Counted from the stretch's first letter, positions 44,121-54,964 are shown. The stretch: 64,000 bases of DNA from Isoetes taiwanensis (GCA_021234155.1 JAJEKV010000005.1:15784826-15848825); one strand, 5' to 3'. Notes: a model not told the origin generated them from the sequence alone. Numbers and translations are program-made.

Positions 44121-45738
44121 TGTGTCCAAGGGAATATACGCCATAAAATACGATATTCCCGGATCCGTCACCATACAAGTCTATCTTTATAGCCTTGTAT
44201 ACCATAGATTGTGGCACTAGGGCATGGCTAAGTTATTCTCATAACTTAGCCAACCATAGGTTAAGCCATTATCCACGTGGCCTTAACCTATTGGGGCACC
44301 GCCAATAGACTCACCCCATTGGTGCCACGTGGCATCCTAGGTGGACCTAACTTATATAGGCATAAACCCTAACCCTAGACCTCTTTCCAGCCCTAGCACC
44401 CGTGAGACTCGACCTACTTGTTCGAACCCCGCTTCAACATCGCTCGCTGTATAGGCTGGTGCAAGCAGCCCCGCCAGGTAGACCCGCTCTGGAGGAGGAA
44501 CAGCAGCCTTGTGAGTCGAAGACTATGGAGGCTCCTGGATCCGAGAGGGAGAGCATCAGAGCGGTATGTAGGATAGTAGTTGTGATAGCTCATCCGGGAT
44601 TAGCATTCCAGGTGTGCTAGTATTTTGTATCTAGAGTAGAGCTATCCTAGAACCCATATATTCAACATCTTGAACCCTAATCAAGGAACCCTAACTATTA
44701 GTTAGTTGTATGATTAGGTTAAGATGTTCTTCTTATGGTTATTCTCATGATGTGATGATTATGTGATGATGGTTGATCATGTTTGCTCCTCTTGTATTGG
44801 GAAGGGTAGAGACCTAGAGCCATATGTAGTATGCCCAGAGTAGACCCCTTTAGTTCCTATTAGTTGGTTACTCAGCATATTAGAGCCCACCGTGCTATTG
44901 AGGCTATGATATGACTCCAAACACCGATAATCGGGCTAGAGGGAAAGTGGAGGGAGGATCCCCCGCCGAGTGGGGGCTTCGGGATCCCATAGTGGGCTAG
45001 GCTTATGGTCGGCCACTTTGGTGGGCCGGCATGGGTCCGGACACCTCCTCGGGGCAATGGTGTTGCCTCCCTTCCTCGAGAGCTGCAAGTGATGGCTTGG
45101 CTCTCGCTTTGGGGGTCCATTGGCAAAATCGTGTGTCGCCACGATTCTCTAGCCGCCCACGCACCTCTAGACCCCCGGAAGGGGAGATGCAACCCTTCCT
45201 CGCCTCATCGGACCAGGGGAGATGCAACTCGAGTAGTCCCGGCGGGTGATGCCACGGGATTGCGTGATCCCGAAGGCTAGAGTCCCGCAGAGCCTGATCT
45301 AGCCCATCTGCAAAGTATGCAATGAGGGGGCGATGGAGTGGTCAACCCTAGCCATTAGCCTATGCCAGCCCTCGCCATTGCCATGACTCGGCCCGGCTTC
45401 TATCTTGAGGCCCTAGCCGGGCTTATCATCCCTCCTTATGGGGTAGGAGCTCTCCCCGCTTTATGGTTTGTGATTATCATCTTGGCATTGGTATATGTGT
45501 GGTGCACTACCCTTCGAGGTAGTATTTGTATATGTTTTATGCTAGTTCTGACGTGTTATCGCCCCGGCCGTTATAGGAGCCCATAGGGAAGGGCGCTAGC
45601 AAGACACCTTCAGAGATTCCCTTCCCCGCACTAGGAGTCATCTCAGAGTGGGTAGACGAAGGGCCCATGCGCTGATGAGCCGATGGGGATTTCTCGAGGG
45701 TACGGCCGGGCGCCGTATATTTAGCAGGGAGCGTCACA
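44121..45738 (+). repeat. 3' LTR of element N
   Basis: This 1618-bp LTR, matching the 5' LTR; four bases after the initial TG are missing. Ends GCGTCACA at the ATGGC target duplicate. Confidence 0.9.
44352..44378 (+). promoter_or_regulatory. TATA box and telo-box in N 3' LTR
   Basis: Same TTATATA plus AAACCCTAACCCTAG arrangement as at 32884-32910, conserved despite surrounding indels. Confidence 0.55.
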
Positions 45739-45743
45739 ATGGC

Positions 45744-46350
45744 TAGATATGCGGTGGGAGAAAAGATTCTCAGTTTAGAAACAGCCTTGCATTGCAAACA
45801 CATTGGCGATTTTTTTTTTGATTGGTCCACGCCGACAAGTAGTTCCTGGTTGGCTATATAAGACGAACCAGGAGGAAGCCGAAGACATCCGATGCGCCAA
45901 AGATGGCCGGGCTGGCCGGTTTGAACGAGAACCGCACTATGCCGGCTTAACCGCCGAGAGGATTACCTGCAAAATGGATTGTCTAGACCTCTGGCGCTGC
46001 CACAATCGTGGCCTGGCGATGGATGGCTGGTGTGCCGGGATGGCTGAACATCCCGATCCTAAGACCAACGGGATGGAGGTGGTTCTGGCGACTCGTTGGG
46101 ACCCGGAGTAACCTCTACCTTCTCCTCACAGATACCTCTCTCCGGCCCCCAACCCGAGTAGAGGGTTTTTCCTCTTAGGACTTAGTAGATAGGGCTCGAG
46201 CGGGCTTTTTGTATATAGGGCAGTGCCCATAGCGGAAATAGCTGGGCTGTGCCCACATTTTGTAAAAAATGCCACCTATAATATAAATATGCCGCCGTTT
46301 TAGTCACTATCTGTTGTGTTTAAGGCCTTGAATCAGATCTTTGTTGATTT
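45744..46350 (-). other. E sequence between integrase end and N insertion
   Basis: About 600 bases of E downstream of integrase. No sense-strand ORF was recognised. A 102-codon antisense frame (45803-46111) has no motif. Confidence 0.5.
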
Positions 46351-46960
46351 TCACTTGCTGTGGTATGAAATGTTTTGAGGCGAAAAGCCATTTACCGCTG
46401 TAGGTAATGGAGTTCCATCTAACTCACCAATTTGAAAAACTGGGTTGAACCACTTGAACAATTTGATAAGGGCCAAGCCATCAAACTTAAGCTTACCCTG
46501 AAAATTTTTGTACCGAGAATCATAAAGAAGAACCAAATCTCCTTCTTTGAATGTTTTTGTCTTCGGACATTTATCATGTAAAAGATTTTGCAAATCATGT
46601 CCATGAAGAACACCAATATAAGCATCCCTTCGGGTTCATCCAACTGCTCCAATTGATATACCCTTTCTTTGAGTGCAGCAGCGGATTATGGGCAAGAGCT
46701 GGTTGAAAACGGAGAGTTGGAAGGATGTATTCAAACGATGAGAGCTTCATGACCATAAACCAATTTGAAAGGAGTGTGGCCTGTAGCTATTTTGAAACAA
46801 GTATTGTAAGCCCAAAGAACAGTAGGGAAGCTTGGTTTGCCGGTCCACGCAGAAGCGCCACAAATTTTCTTGAGAATTGTGACCGTAGTTTTGTTGGTGC
46901 TTTCTCGCCAAACCATTGCCTTGAGGATAGTAAGGTGTGCTCTTGTGATGATGTATTAGG
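46351..46960 (-). pseudogene. Integrase C-terminal part of E
   Basis: The frame 46351-46593 has FKEGDLVLLYDSRYKNFQGK, matching the F-x-x-GD-x-VLLYDSR block after the integrase core of Athila/Tat-type Gypsy elements. The frame 46731-46916 has LWAYNTCFKIATGHTPFKLV, matching the end of the core (ALWAYRT...TGHTPF-x-LVYG). The integrase inserts element DNA into the host genome. The pieces are in different frames. Confidence 0.8.
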
Positions 46961-48371
46961 AGATAATCCGGCCAACTCCCTTGATGGTATGATTGATAAA
47001 ATGGACACCACGATCACCGACCAGCCCGGGGGCAGCCAAATCGCGGATAATTTGTTGATAGAGGACCTTTGGCCGCGTTTGCCGCAGTTGTTGTCCGAAG
47101 TGCGCAAGCCCGCTACCACTTAGTAGCCGTGAAGTCGAGAACTGTAACGTAGCGGGCCCGGGTGTGCCGCCAGAGGATCGGAGTGGGTCCTCCCACAAAA
47201 TCCATTCCCATTTGCTGAAGGAAGCATGCATGACCGGCGCCAAGGGAAGAGCCGCCACGTCAGTGTCGGCCCCACACCGGGCAAGCATCACACGCAGGGC
47301 GTATGCGAGCCGCTTTTGAAGAGCTGCGGCCAAAAATACGCCTAGAAGGATTTTATGCGTCGTGGTGTCACCATGAAAAAATGACCACCACCTAGCCCCT
47401 TGATGAGCTTCTGACAATATCCGAACTTCATGAGGTAGAACACAACGCCGTAAGGATGGTATCCTTACCCTTTTGTAAAGATGTCCCGCAACCATGGTGT
47501 AGTCACCTGACTTCGGGAGAAAACTGATGGCTTTTAATGATTGTCGCTTTGGCAGAGAGAGCCGCCGTCCTTCCGGGTGAAGAGCACCCGTGAGGAGGTA
47601 CTGCTGAAAGTCATGGAACCAATGTGGTGTTGCCGTGACTAAAAAGAGTTGAGCGTCGGAAAGGCGGCCTGAGACTCCAGTGGAGGGATCATCGGTGTGG
47701 ATGCGTGAAAGATAATCCGGGACAACATGAGATTTGCCGGCTTTGTGAACAATTTCAAAAGGTGCAAATTCTTGGAGAAGAAGGACCCAACGAGCAATGC
47801 GGCCCGTGGGCGTGGATTTGTTGATCAAATAAAGGAGTGCTTGGTGGTCAACAAAGAACTTGATTTGACTGCCCAAAAGGTAGTGACGGAAGCGTTGGAC
47901 ACAGAAAATTAGACCCAAAGCTTCACGCTCAGTGGCAGAGTAGTTGCGCTCAGCAGAATTGAGTTTTCTGCCGGCGTATCGGTTTGGTTTGTCAGTGTGC
48001 ACATCATATTCTTGAGAAAGAACGGCTCCAATAGCAAACGCCGAGACATCGACATGAACATGAAAGGGCTTGTCCCATTGAGGAGGAACAAGAACCGGGG
48101 CCTGAGTGAGCAAGAGCTTCAACTGTTGGAAAGCAGCTTCCGCCTGGGAATTCCAAACCCAGGTGGATTCATCACCCGTGAGTTTATGAATGGGATCTGC
48201 AATGGCTGCTAGTCCAGGAATGAAGGTGGAGTAATAATTGACCTTACCCAGGAAAGAGCGTGTGGTGCTTGAGCCTTTAGCACACAACTGATTTTGGCAG
48301 GATCTGTGGTGATACCTGCTTTGCTGACAACGTGTCCTAACAGAACACCTGAGGTGACACAAAAGGTGCAT
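46956..48371 (-). CDS. RNase H and integrase N-terminal region of E
   Basis: This 471-codon ORF is the longest in the window. Residues 40-100 carry the RT-connection (VNYYSTFIPGLAAIADP). The RNase H follows, with HVDVSAFAIGAVLSQ (106-120, Asp108), YSATEREALGLIF (144-156, Glu residues) and FFVDHQALLYLINK (172-185, Asp175), all three catalytic positions being visible. After about residue 300 a Ty3-type integrase zinc-binding segment (LPHEVRILSEAHQG) is recognisable, then the frame drifts off the integrase core. The first 30 residues are a different frame of the RT end. It is part of pol, not a separate gene. Confidence 0.7.
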   Translation of the reverse strand: MHLLCHLRCSVRTRCQQSRYHHRSCQNQLCAKGSSTTRSFLGKVNYYSTFIPGLAAIADPIHKLTGDESTWVWNSQAEAAFQQLKLLLTQAPVLVPPQWDKPFHVHVDVSAFAIGAVLSQEYDVHTDKPNRYAGRKLNSAERNYSATEREALGLIFCVQRFRHYLLGSQIKFFVDHQALLYLINKSTPTGRIARWVLLLQEFAPFEIVHKAGKSHVVPDYLSRIHTDDPSTGVSGRLSDAQLFLVTATPHWFHDFQQYLLTGALHPEGRRLSLPKRQSLKAISFLPKSGDYTMVAGHLYKRVRIPSLRRCVLPHEVRILSEAHQGARWWSFFHGDTTTHKILLGVFLAAALQKRLAYALRVMLARCGADTDVAALPLAPVMHASFSKWEWILWEDPLRSSGGTPGPATLQFSTSRLLSGSGLAHFGQQLRQTRPKVLYQQIIRDLAAPGLVGDRGVHFINHTIKGVGRIIS

Positions 48372-49090
48372 TTCTCTGGATTGAGACTAATGCCAGACTC
48401 ATCACATTTCTGAAAGACGAGTTCCAATTTATCCAAATGGTCAGCCATGGAACTGTAGGCAGAGAAGTCATCTTGAAAAATTTGCAAGAAGGGATTTTCC
48501 TTCATGAAATCATGAAAAACTGAGAGCATGATGCGTTGAAACGTGGATGGAGAGTTTGATAAGCCAAAAGGAACCACCTTGTAGGCAAAAGTGCCCTCTG
48601 AGGGTGGTGAAAGTAGTCTTGAGTTGATCGATTCTTTGATTGAGATCCGACAGCCGAAAACCATCCATGAAGGAGTACATCTCATGTCCAGCCTACCTCT
48701 TCGAGAACCCGGTCCGCGGAAGGGAAGTGGAAAAATGATCACGCCCGTGGCTTGATTGAGTTTTCGGTGAGTCCCACGCAAATGCGGATCTTACCATTGT
48801 GTTTGAGGGCAATGACGATGGGGCTCACCCATTGAGAATGTTTGACCTTATAGATCAAACCCGCAGCAAGAAGTTTGTCAATTTACGCCTTGACGCGATC
48901 GCGGTAATTAGGGTTGAGCCGCTTTTGTCGTTGCTATCTTCGTGCATCGATTTGGTAGGGAATGGTGAGTTCCCCAAAGGTTTTGTTGATCCCCAAGATC
49001 TCTCGTAGCTCGTGCGAAAAATGTGTTTGAACTTTTGAAAAGCGTGGACGGCCCTGCTACGATAGGGGGCTCCAAGATTTGCGGACAAGC
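48209..49090 (-). pseudogene. Reverse transcriptase of E
   Basis: The 190-codon frame 48209-48781 contains VPFGLSNSPSTFQRIM (70-85), the catalytic block IFQDDFSAY (101-109), and LNPEKCTF...LLGHVVSKAGI. The upstream piece around 48790-48840 gives WVSPIVIALKHNGKIRICV. The F-x-DDF form in place of YxDD is typical of Athila/Tat-type Gypsy. One frameshift separates the pieces. Confidence 0.8.
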
Positions 49091-49578
49091 TCCGGACGGT
49101 GATTGTTGCCTACGTCCACTATCTCGACTTCAGAGTCCGAATATGGGGTATCACTTCTGTCCTGGACAATGTGTGCGTGAGGTTGAAGCATAACAGATGC
49201 GTGGCACTCTGCGTGGTGAAAAGAGAGGTTGCCGAAGTTTCATCAAGCGAGAGGTTGCTTCCATGACAACGTGGACATCACGGGAGCTGCAAGAGATTCC
49301 ACATCTGAAAAGTGATCAACCCGTTGAATTCGGATTGCAAGGAGCCGTAGGGTCAAGCAAAGCCGCCTTTTGGTCCTCGATCAAGAGTCATTTCTCCCCC
49401 AAGGATCAAAGATATTCCCGGTAGGATGACGGAGGGAGACCTTCGCAGGAGCCTGAACGATAGATATTCTGAGCTTCCGCCGAGGCCATGGAGAGAGGGG
49501 GTTCAAAGATGGTCAACGTAAATGATCTTGTCCGCGTTTCCAAGTCCATGTTGGCATTGAGGCGACCATCGGTGATGA

Positions 49579-50721
49579 CTAACTCGATCCGCGGGCCCAA
49601 GAATGGATACTCTTGGCCCGGCGGAGAAAAGGTCTGCCGACCAACATTTCATAATCACCGGGATCTTCCCTAGCCTTCCAAACTCCAAATTCCAAAGGGA
49701 ATCGGAGGTCACCAATGTTGATGTGAAGAAGAGGCGTGACGCCTTGAGGTCTCGTGATATGGCCATTAGCCAATTTGATGTCATATGGGGCACGATAGAG
49801 TTCTTTGATGCCCATTTGTTTGCGGAGTTTATCCGTTATGAGATTAACTGCACTACCTCCGTCAATTTGAACATGGTTGACTTGCTGATTACCCACCGTG
49901 GCATGGACCGTGGGTGTAGAGGTAGCAACAGCCCCAACCAAGACAGTCGGGAGTGGTAACTGGTCCTTGAGAGCAGGACAGAGTTTCAAAATTGTTGCCA
50001 AACTTAAGGGAATTTTGATTTTTGCCAGCTCCTCTTGGAGTTCCAAAGGCACATGAGAAAAAGGATCTGCTGGTTCCACGGGTGCTGGAGTGCGTGGTAA
50101 TGAAGCAGCAACTTCTTTGAGTAGGTCAACCTCTTCAGCAATATTGGGATATGTCTGAGAGCGTGGAGGTTGAGATGTGGAAGGTGTATCTTGCCTTTGT
50201 TGAGCTCTGGTGGTGGCATGAACATTCGCAAGCGTGCGGCCTTCAGCAGCTTGCATGAGGTTCAAAATGCTTTGGCGAACTTTAGGCATGACATTCGGCA
50301 TGAGTTTCTCCAAGTCAGGTGCAAAGTGAACCTTTTTTTCATCTTCATGAGGAATGGTGTCTACTGCAAAGGCAGGTTGCGTGCCATTAGGAATAATGGT
50401 TAAGGGACATGACGCCCTGGTCTGGCGTGAAACCAAACCAACCCAATTTGATGGCTGAACTGGAGGATTAAGTGCCTGAAAAATTTCTTCCTGTGCTTGT
50501 TGATCCATCTGAGGTTGATTGGCAAGAGCGGGTTGATAGCGTGATTGCTGAGGCGCTCGAGGTGGCTTCTTAAGAACAGGACGCGGGCCTTGTTTGCCAT
50601 TAGCAACCCAGAGTTGGTAAGCCGTGAGGCGGACCGATGTGTGCCAGGAAGTTGCACTTGAACTTGTGGAAGTTGAGGACACGCCGTGGTTGTATGACCC
50701 CATTCTTGACAGTGATAACAC
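49579..50721 (-). CDS. Gag C-terminus and aspartic protease of E
   Basis: This 380-codon ORF carries a long low-complexity linker, then the protease: VQIDGGSAVNLI (285-295, catalytic Asp287 in a D-G-G-S form instead of D-S/T-G), LANG at about 317-320, and EMLVGRPFLRRA (358-369), the second protease block. The enzyme would process Gag-Pol. The N-terminal start lies just before the zinc knuckle, which is read in another frame (50679-50720). The frame is otherwise intact. Confidence 0.75.
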   Translation of the reverse strand: MLSLSRMGSYNHGVSSTSTSSSATSWHTSVRLTAYQLWVANGKQGPRPVLKKPPRAPQQSRYQPALANQPQMDQQAQEEIFQALNPPVQPSNWVGLVSRQTRASCPLTIIPNGTQPAFAVDTIPHEDEKKVHFAPDLEKLMPNVMPKVRQSILNLMQAAEGRTLANVHATTRAQQRQDTPSTSQPPRSQTYPNIAEEVDLLKEVAASLPRTPAPVEPADPFSHVPLELQEELAKIKIPLSLATILKLCPALKDQLPLPTVLVGAVATSTPTVHATVGNQQVNHVQIDGGSAVNLITDKLRKQMGIKELYRAPYDIKLANGHITRPQGVTPLLHINIGDLRFPLEFGVWKAREDPGDYEMLVGRPFLRRAKSIHSWARGSS

Positions 50722-50963
50722 TGAGCTTTAGAAGGATCAAAGGGAGGACGTGTGTTGGGTCCCGCTGTTGCTCCCCGCCATGATAGAGTTGATTTGGTTG
50801 CGCTGAAGGGTGGTGGCTGCCGATAGTCGCGCGAGGTGTGGTTTGCACTTGATAAACCCGCTTTGTTCTTGAATCCGTGTAGGATGAGTGCGCAGTGCAC
50901 TCGCGGGCATGATTGCACATGTTGCATCTTTACAATGAGGTGGGCCATTGGTCGAAGTTGCAC
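50400..50963 (-). pseudogene. Gag nucleocapsid region of E with CCHC knuckle
   Basis: A 187-codon frame whose residues 82-95, CYHCQEWGHTTTAC, form a complete C-x2-C-x4-H-x4-C zinc knuckle (50679-50720), the RNA-binding module of Gag. After the knuckle the correct coding switches to the 49579-50721 frame, so one frameshift lies just downstream. Confidence 0.75.
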
Positions 50964-52257
50964 TCATTTGCCAAGTGGCCTTGGTATTTGCGTATATGGC
51001 ACCGATCTGACCGATCATTTGCCGCTGATTGGCGTGTTGAGGTCGGATAGCACCATCGGGAACCATGGATCGGTGGAATAAAAAGGGAGCTCCCCGGAAG
51101 AGCCACGCATACGGGAGAAAACATTGACCGAAAGTGATTGACAAGGTCGATAGCTTGCTCCAAAGTCTTGGACTACGCAGTATTGATCATGAGTCCGATA
51201 GCCGGAGGAAGTCCTTGGAGAAACCGCACCAAGATCCGGCTCGTTGGGTACTCCTTGAGTTTGGCCGGAAGCGTAATGTGAAGTCGACCGCAAAAATCCC
51301 GCATCTCGTGGGTTCTTGTTGAAGGTCATTTAGTTGCTTGAGATGAAGTTGATCATCATCCGTGGTCCCATAATGAGAAAGAAAAAGCAGTTCTCATTTC
51401 GACCAATCTTGTTTCCGTGGCTTTTGTTGGACATGAGCCATTGATGAGGAGAAACCACGCAAATGTGGTGGAAAAAGATGTGGAATTTCGCTTGAGGTTG
51501 CGCATGACCATTCAGGACAGCCGAGCCTCAAATTCTTCCATGTGGGCCCGAAGCACTTTGTTCTAAAGGTTTGCCTTTAAGTATTGCCAAAAGGTGGGAT
51601 AAGTCCCTTTAAGAGTCCGGAAAGGTAGAGGTGAAAGTGCTTGGTGGGGACAGAAAAACGTAGTGATGATATTGAGGTGGAGTTGAAGGTGGTATAGTGC
51701 CCGAAGGACCCCGATGAAGGGGTGATCAGCGGTTGAGGTCTTCGGCTAGGTGCCCGAGCATTGGTTTTGAGATCGGTAAGGTTGTAAACAGGCAGAGTGG
51801 TGGGAAATGTAGGGAAAGGAAATTCCTGGGTAGGCGCAAAAGAGACATGTGGATATCCCCGCCACCGGGGAGATGATGGTTGTGAAGGAAGAGGCGTATG
51901 GCCTGAAGAGTGATGAATGTAGGTATGGTCAGGGGTATGAAAGTAAGGTTGAGAAGGTTGAGCCGATAGGGGCTCCGATAGTGATGAGGTGGCCCGAGGT
52001 CGCGAGCAATGTTTGCACGCTTTGGGCGGAACCGACGACAGGACCACGAGGGGTGGGTGGCGCCGACTGAGCCCGAGACCGAATGTGGCTCCCCTCAATG
52101 TCGTAAGCAGATCCATACATGTCGCAAACAACTTCCCTTCGATGATGTCGCTCCAAGCGAGATGCCGTCGAGAAAGGAGTTCTTCCGGCGTGAAATTTCG
52201 GACGTATTATGGCGACGGAAGAAATGAGGATCGAATCAGACCGGCAAGCGGCGGCGA
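50964..52257 (-). pseudogene. Gag N-terminal and capsid region of E
   Basis: Broken minus-strand frames run from a likely start MYGSAYDIEGSHIRSR (near 52119) through a Pro/Ser/Thr-rich region (51577-52131) to a capsid-like stretch around 51050-51530. There LRGFSSSMAHVQQKP, LKQLNDLQQEPTR and a remnant of RFLQGLP are readable. This is the normal order for Gag. Confidence 0.6.
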
Positions 52258-52810
52258 TGTTTAAGTCCAGGTTCGGGAACTCTGAAGACAACCCTCTGTG
52301 AGGACCGATGGATCTAACAGGAGAACTCAGGGGACTATGTCCACATGGGATTTGCAAGAAGAGAACAAGAAGAAGAAAACGTAACAAAGAACAATGAGAG
52401 GAAAATGATAAGCTTCCTTGATATCAATGATGAACATACATGAGCTCGCTTCGAGAGAAGATCGAAAAGAGACAAGACTCAAAACTCATCTAGCCCTCAT
52501 CTTGCTAGCTCTACTCATATATATAGTACAATGGCCTTTGGCCCAATATGAACACTCTCGACTGATCTCTGCCAACTCCTTGAAGGAGGCCTGATTTACG
52601 GGAATCTTTGCCGGTGCCTCTTGAGGTGCACAGGATCCTGTTCACGCCGGCCTTGGCGGTGATGGCCCGCACTTGTCTGGCGCCTTTTCCTTCTGCTTGG
52701 TCTTCTGTGGGGCCTTGGATGACTGACCCGTGGTTGACTGTGGGTCCTTGTTCTTGACCTGGTCTGTCGTATACATGAATAGTCCTGTACCAGGAGGCAT
52801 AGGACTAACA
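52258..52810 (-). repeat. 5' LTR of element E
   Basis: About 553 bp; plus strand starts TGTTTAAGTCC and ends AGGACTAACA. A TATA-like CTATATATATG on the minus strand lies at 52516-52526. The sequence just inside it (minus strand TCGCCGCCGCTTGCCGG, 52241-52257) sits at the primer-site position and resembles an Asp-tRNA-type site weakly; it is not the initiator-Met type. Confidence 0.85.
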
Positions 52811-52830
52811 AATTTTTTTATGAAATTAAT

Positions 52831-52897
52831 GCTTGGTCTAGTGGTTAGAATGGGGGGCTGGGGGGTCAATGGCTAGGGTTCGAATCCCCCACACAAC
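52831..52897 (+). repeat. tRNA-derived (SINE-like) head 3
   Basis: A-box-like TGGTCTAGTGG and a consensus B-box GGTTCGAATCC. It lies 20 bases right of the end of element E and completes the unit that E interrupted. Confidence 0.72.
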
Positions 52898-53603
52898 ATA
52901 AAAATTTTAAAAGCCTTTTCCTAAGGGATGAGCATTCAACTTGGACCGTAGGATCTTGGACCCGATCAAGGGTCGAGATCTCACGCAACATGAGCCATAG
53001 GATCTATTACATATAATTCCCAAAGTCATATGCACCGTAGGATATGTGCCAAGCCACGTGAGCCGTGAGATCCTGGATCGACGATCAGGATCAAGAAGAA
53101 CCTGGACCGTAGGATCACTTGCATATAATTCCCAAAGCCATGTGCACCGTAGGATGTGTGCCAAAGCAACGTGAGCCGTAGGATCTCGGACCGACGATCA
53201 GGATCAGATCAACCTGGACCGTAGGATCGCTTACATATAATCGGATACAAACTCCCAAGCATCTGGGCCGTACGATACGTCCCAAAGCCATGTGAGCCGT
53301 AGGATCTCGGATCAACGGTCGGATTGAGTAGGACAAATATAAGAACATATATATGTTATGATATACAAGAAAATTAATACGTCCTACAGCGCATTGTTCC
53401 AGTTTTAGCATGTCCTTATATTCCCTTTAATTCTCCTGGATTCCCTTACATTCTAGAAATTTCTAGAAATTTCTAGAACATTTTAGAACTTTCTGGAACA
53501 TTTGGAAACTTTCAAAACATCCTAGAATATTATAGTCTATTTTATCTTAATTAGAACATTACCCTTAAGTATATTTGAAACATAAATTATTTATAGAATT
53601 AAT

Positions 53604-53671
53604 GCTTGGTCTAGTGGTTAGAGTGGGGGGTTTGGGGGGTTGAGGACCACGGTTCGAATCTCCCCAATAAC
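53604..53671 (+). repeat. tRNA-derived (SINE-like) head 4
   Basis: A-box-like TGGTCTAGTGG and B-box GGTTCGAATCT. It is only 773 bases from head 3, so the intervening unit lost about 600 bases, mostly from the ttctagaac block. Confidence 0.7.
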
Positions 53672-54173
53672 ATAAAAATTTTTAAAAGCCTTTCCTTAAG
53701 GAACGAGCATTCAATATGAGCCTTAGGATCTTAGACTTGATCAACGATCAAGATCTCACCATATAAAACCAATATGAGCCGTAGGATCTATTACATATAA
53801 TTTCCAAAGCCACGGATCCCGGGGATGTGTCCCCAAGCCACGTGAGCCGCTCGGATCTCTGACCAACCTGGGGATCAGATTCCCAAAGCCACGCGGACCG
53901 TGAGGATATGTCCCCAAGCCACGGAGCCGTCGGATCTCGGACCGGCCTGGCCGTGATCGATCAATCAACGGACCGTGGACCATGGTACACATATTATATG
54001 TAAACTCCCGTGCCATCATCGGGCGTAGGATATGTCCCAAACCCCATGGAGCTTCGGATCTTGATCTCGAACGGATTCGGTCGGATAAGCGCGAAACATA
54101 AGAACATATATATAGATCGGATAGTAAGATAATGTTTGGCTGCAAGTAGTGCATCGCGCCCTAAATCTGACGG

Positions 54174-54485
54174 GTGAGATTTGATGTGGCAACTGAGGGC
54201 TTTGGGAAGACACGAAAAAACACCGTCCAAATGATGCCCGGATTGAAGCACGCCCTTGCCAAAAGCCCAAGCCTTCCTGCCTATTCTGGAGATGGTTGCC
54301 GTCACTGCCCTCTTCGTTTCTTGGCTCCACAAAAGGCATTTCTCTCCAGCTTTTCTTTTCTTGGTGTGAATCGCTGCCCTGTATTGTCTGTTAACAGAAA
54401 ACTTAGAAAATATGGTGCCATATCCAGATTTAACAACGAAGAAGTAAGCTGTAAGCTTATCCCAAAACTACTGTTTGAGTCTTAG
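54174..54485 (+). CDS. Unidentified ORF upstream of the BRCT exons
   Basis: This 103-codon frame begins where the tandem array ends. The middle is rich in Ser, Phe and Arg (AFLSSFSFLGVNRCPVLS), which could be a targeting peptide, but no known domain is present. It may be an early exon of the BRCT gene that follows on the same strand or a chance ORF; no splice signal decides this. Confidence 0.3.
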   Translation: MRFDVATEGFGKTRKNTVQMMPGLKHALAKSPSLPAYSGDGCRHCPLRFLAPQKAFLSSFSFLGVNRCPVLSVNRKLRKYGAISRFNNEEVSCKLIPKLLFES

Positions 54486-54964
54486 GATCTTGGAGCATAT
54501 GGAGCTTCTGGATGCCTGTTCAGAGTTATGCTGGGCGGACTTTATGCCCACAGAATGTTCAGAGTTTTTCTTCACAGAATGGCTTATTTTAGGAGAGTCA
54601 AGGGCACCGGAAATTTAAGCTTCAGAATGCAAATTCTTCTGTAATTGAGAACTGTGTGCGATACTCTAAAGTTTTAGGCTTTTCGATACTCTGAAAGTAG
54701 ATTATCTAAGAAAAAAGATCTTGGACGTATTAGGGTTTTATAGCAAGGACGGTTTCCCTTACCTGTTTCTTCTGGCAAGTCACTGTAAGCCAAAACGATT
54801 CCGGCATGGCCATGATCATGTTTTATATTTTGCTATTATAGTATCGAATGTTTTGACTGCAGAAAGTAGACAAGATGGATCTATTAGAGCTAGACAAGAT
54901 GGAGAACATCACTGAAGAAATTTGCATTGTTTGCATTGTTTGCCATGGCGTTTTTTAAGCCTGT

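Larger units (their letters stand above)
32645..45738 (+). mobile_element. Retroelement N: chromodomain-type Gypsy nested in E
   Basis: This 13.1-kb plus-strand element has long LTRs (32645-34290 and 44121-45738). LTR ends are TGTGACG and CGTCACA. Perfect ATGGC target duplications flank it (32640-32644 and 45739-45743). An initiator-Met primer site follows the 5' LTR (34292-34303). The interior encodes, in order, a histone-tail-like basic Gag N-terminus, Gag capsid remnants, protease, RT, RNase H, integrase and a chromodomain-like tail. All domains carry stops or frameshifts. The order and the chromodomain-like end match the chromovirus branch of Ty3/Gypsy. Confidence 0.92.
28762..52810 (-). 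mobile_element. Retroelement E: Gypsy (Ty3-type) element, Athila/Tat-like, with extra ORFs
   Basis: This 24-kb minus-strand element has LTRs at 28762-29318 (3') and 52258-52810 (5'). The directly adjacent matching target duplicate is AATT (28758-28761 and 52811-52814). Genes in sense order are Gag (52.2-50.4 kb) with a CCHC knuckle, protease (IDGGSAVNLI), RT (FQDDF in place of YxDD), RNase H (48.2-47.5 kb) and integrase (47.5-46.35 kb). After these come extra ORFs between integrase and the 3' LTR (32.4-29.8 kb). Element N is inserted between integrase and the extra ORFs, so E itself is about 11 kb. Many frameshifts make it non-autonomous now. The protease and FxDDF forms resemble the Athila/Tat branch; clade is inference. 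Confidence 0.88.
52811..54130 (+). repeat. Tandem array of tRNA-headed units, right part
   Basis: It continues the array after element E, with the same gaccgtaggatc and ttctagaac blocks. The last stretch (53800-54130) is more divergent, and the array ends near 54130 at agaacatatatatagatcgg. Confidence 0.75.

Noticed and set aside
45803-46111. Plus-strand 102-codon ORF
   Set aside because: Antisense within the 3' region of E, no motif, no second copy to support it.
46725-47123. Plus-strand 132-codon ORF
   Set aside because: Antisense to the integrase of E, which has recognisable motifs on the minus strand.
51989-52264. Plus-strand ORFs opposite E Gag
   Set aside because: Shadows of the Gag frame on the minus strand.
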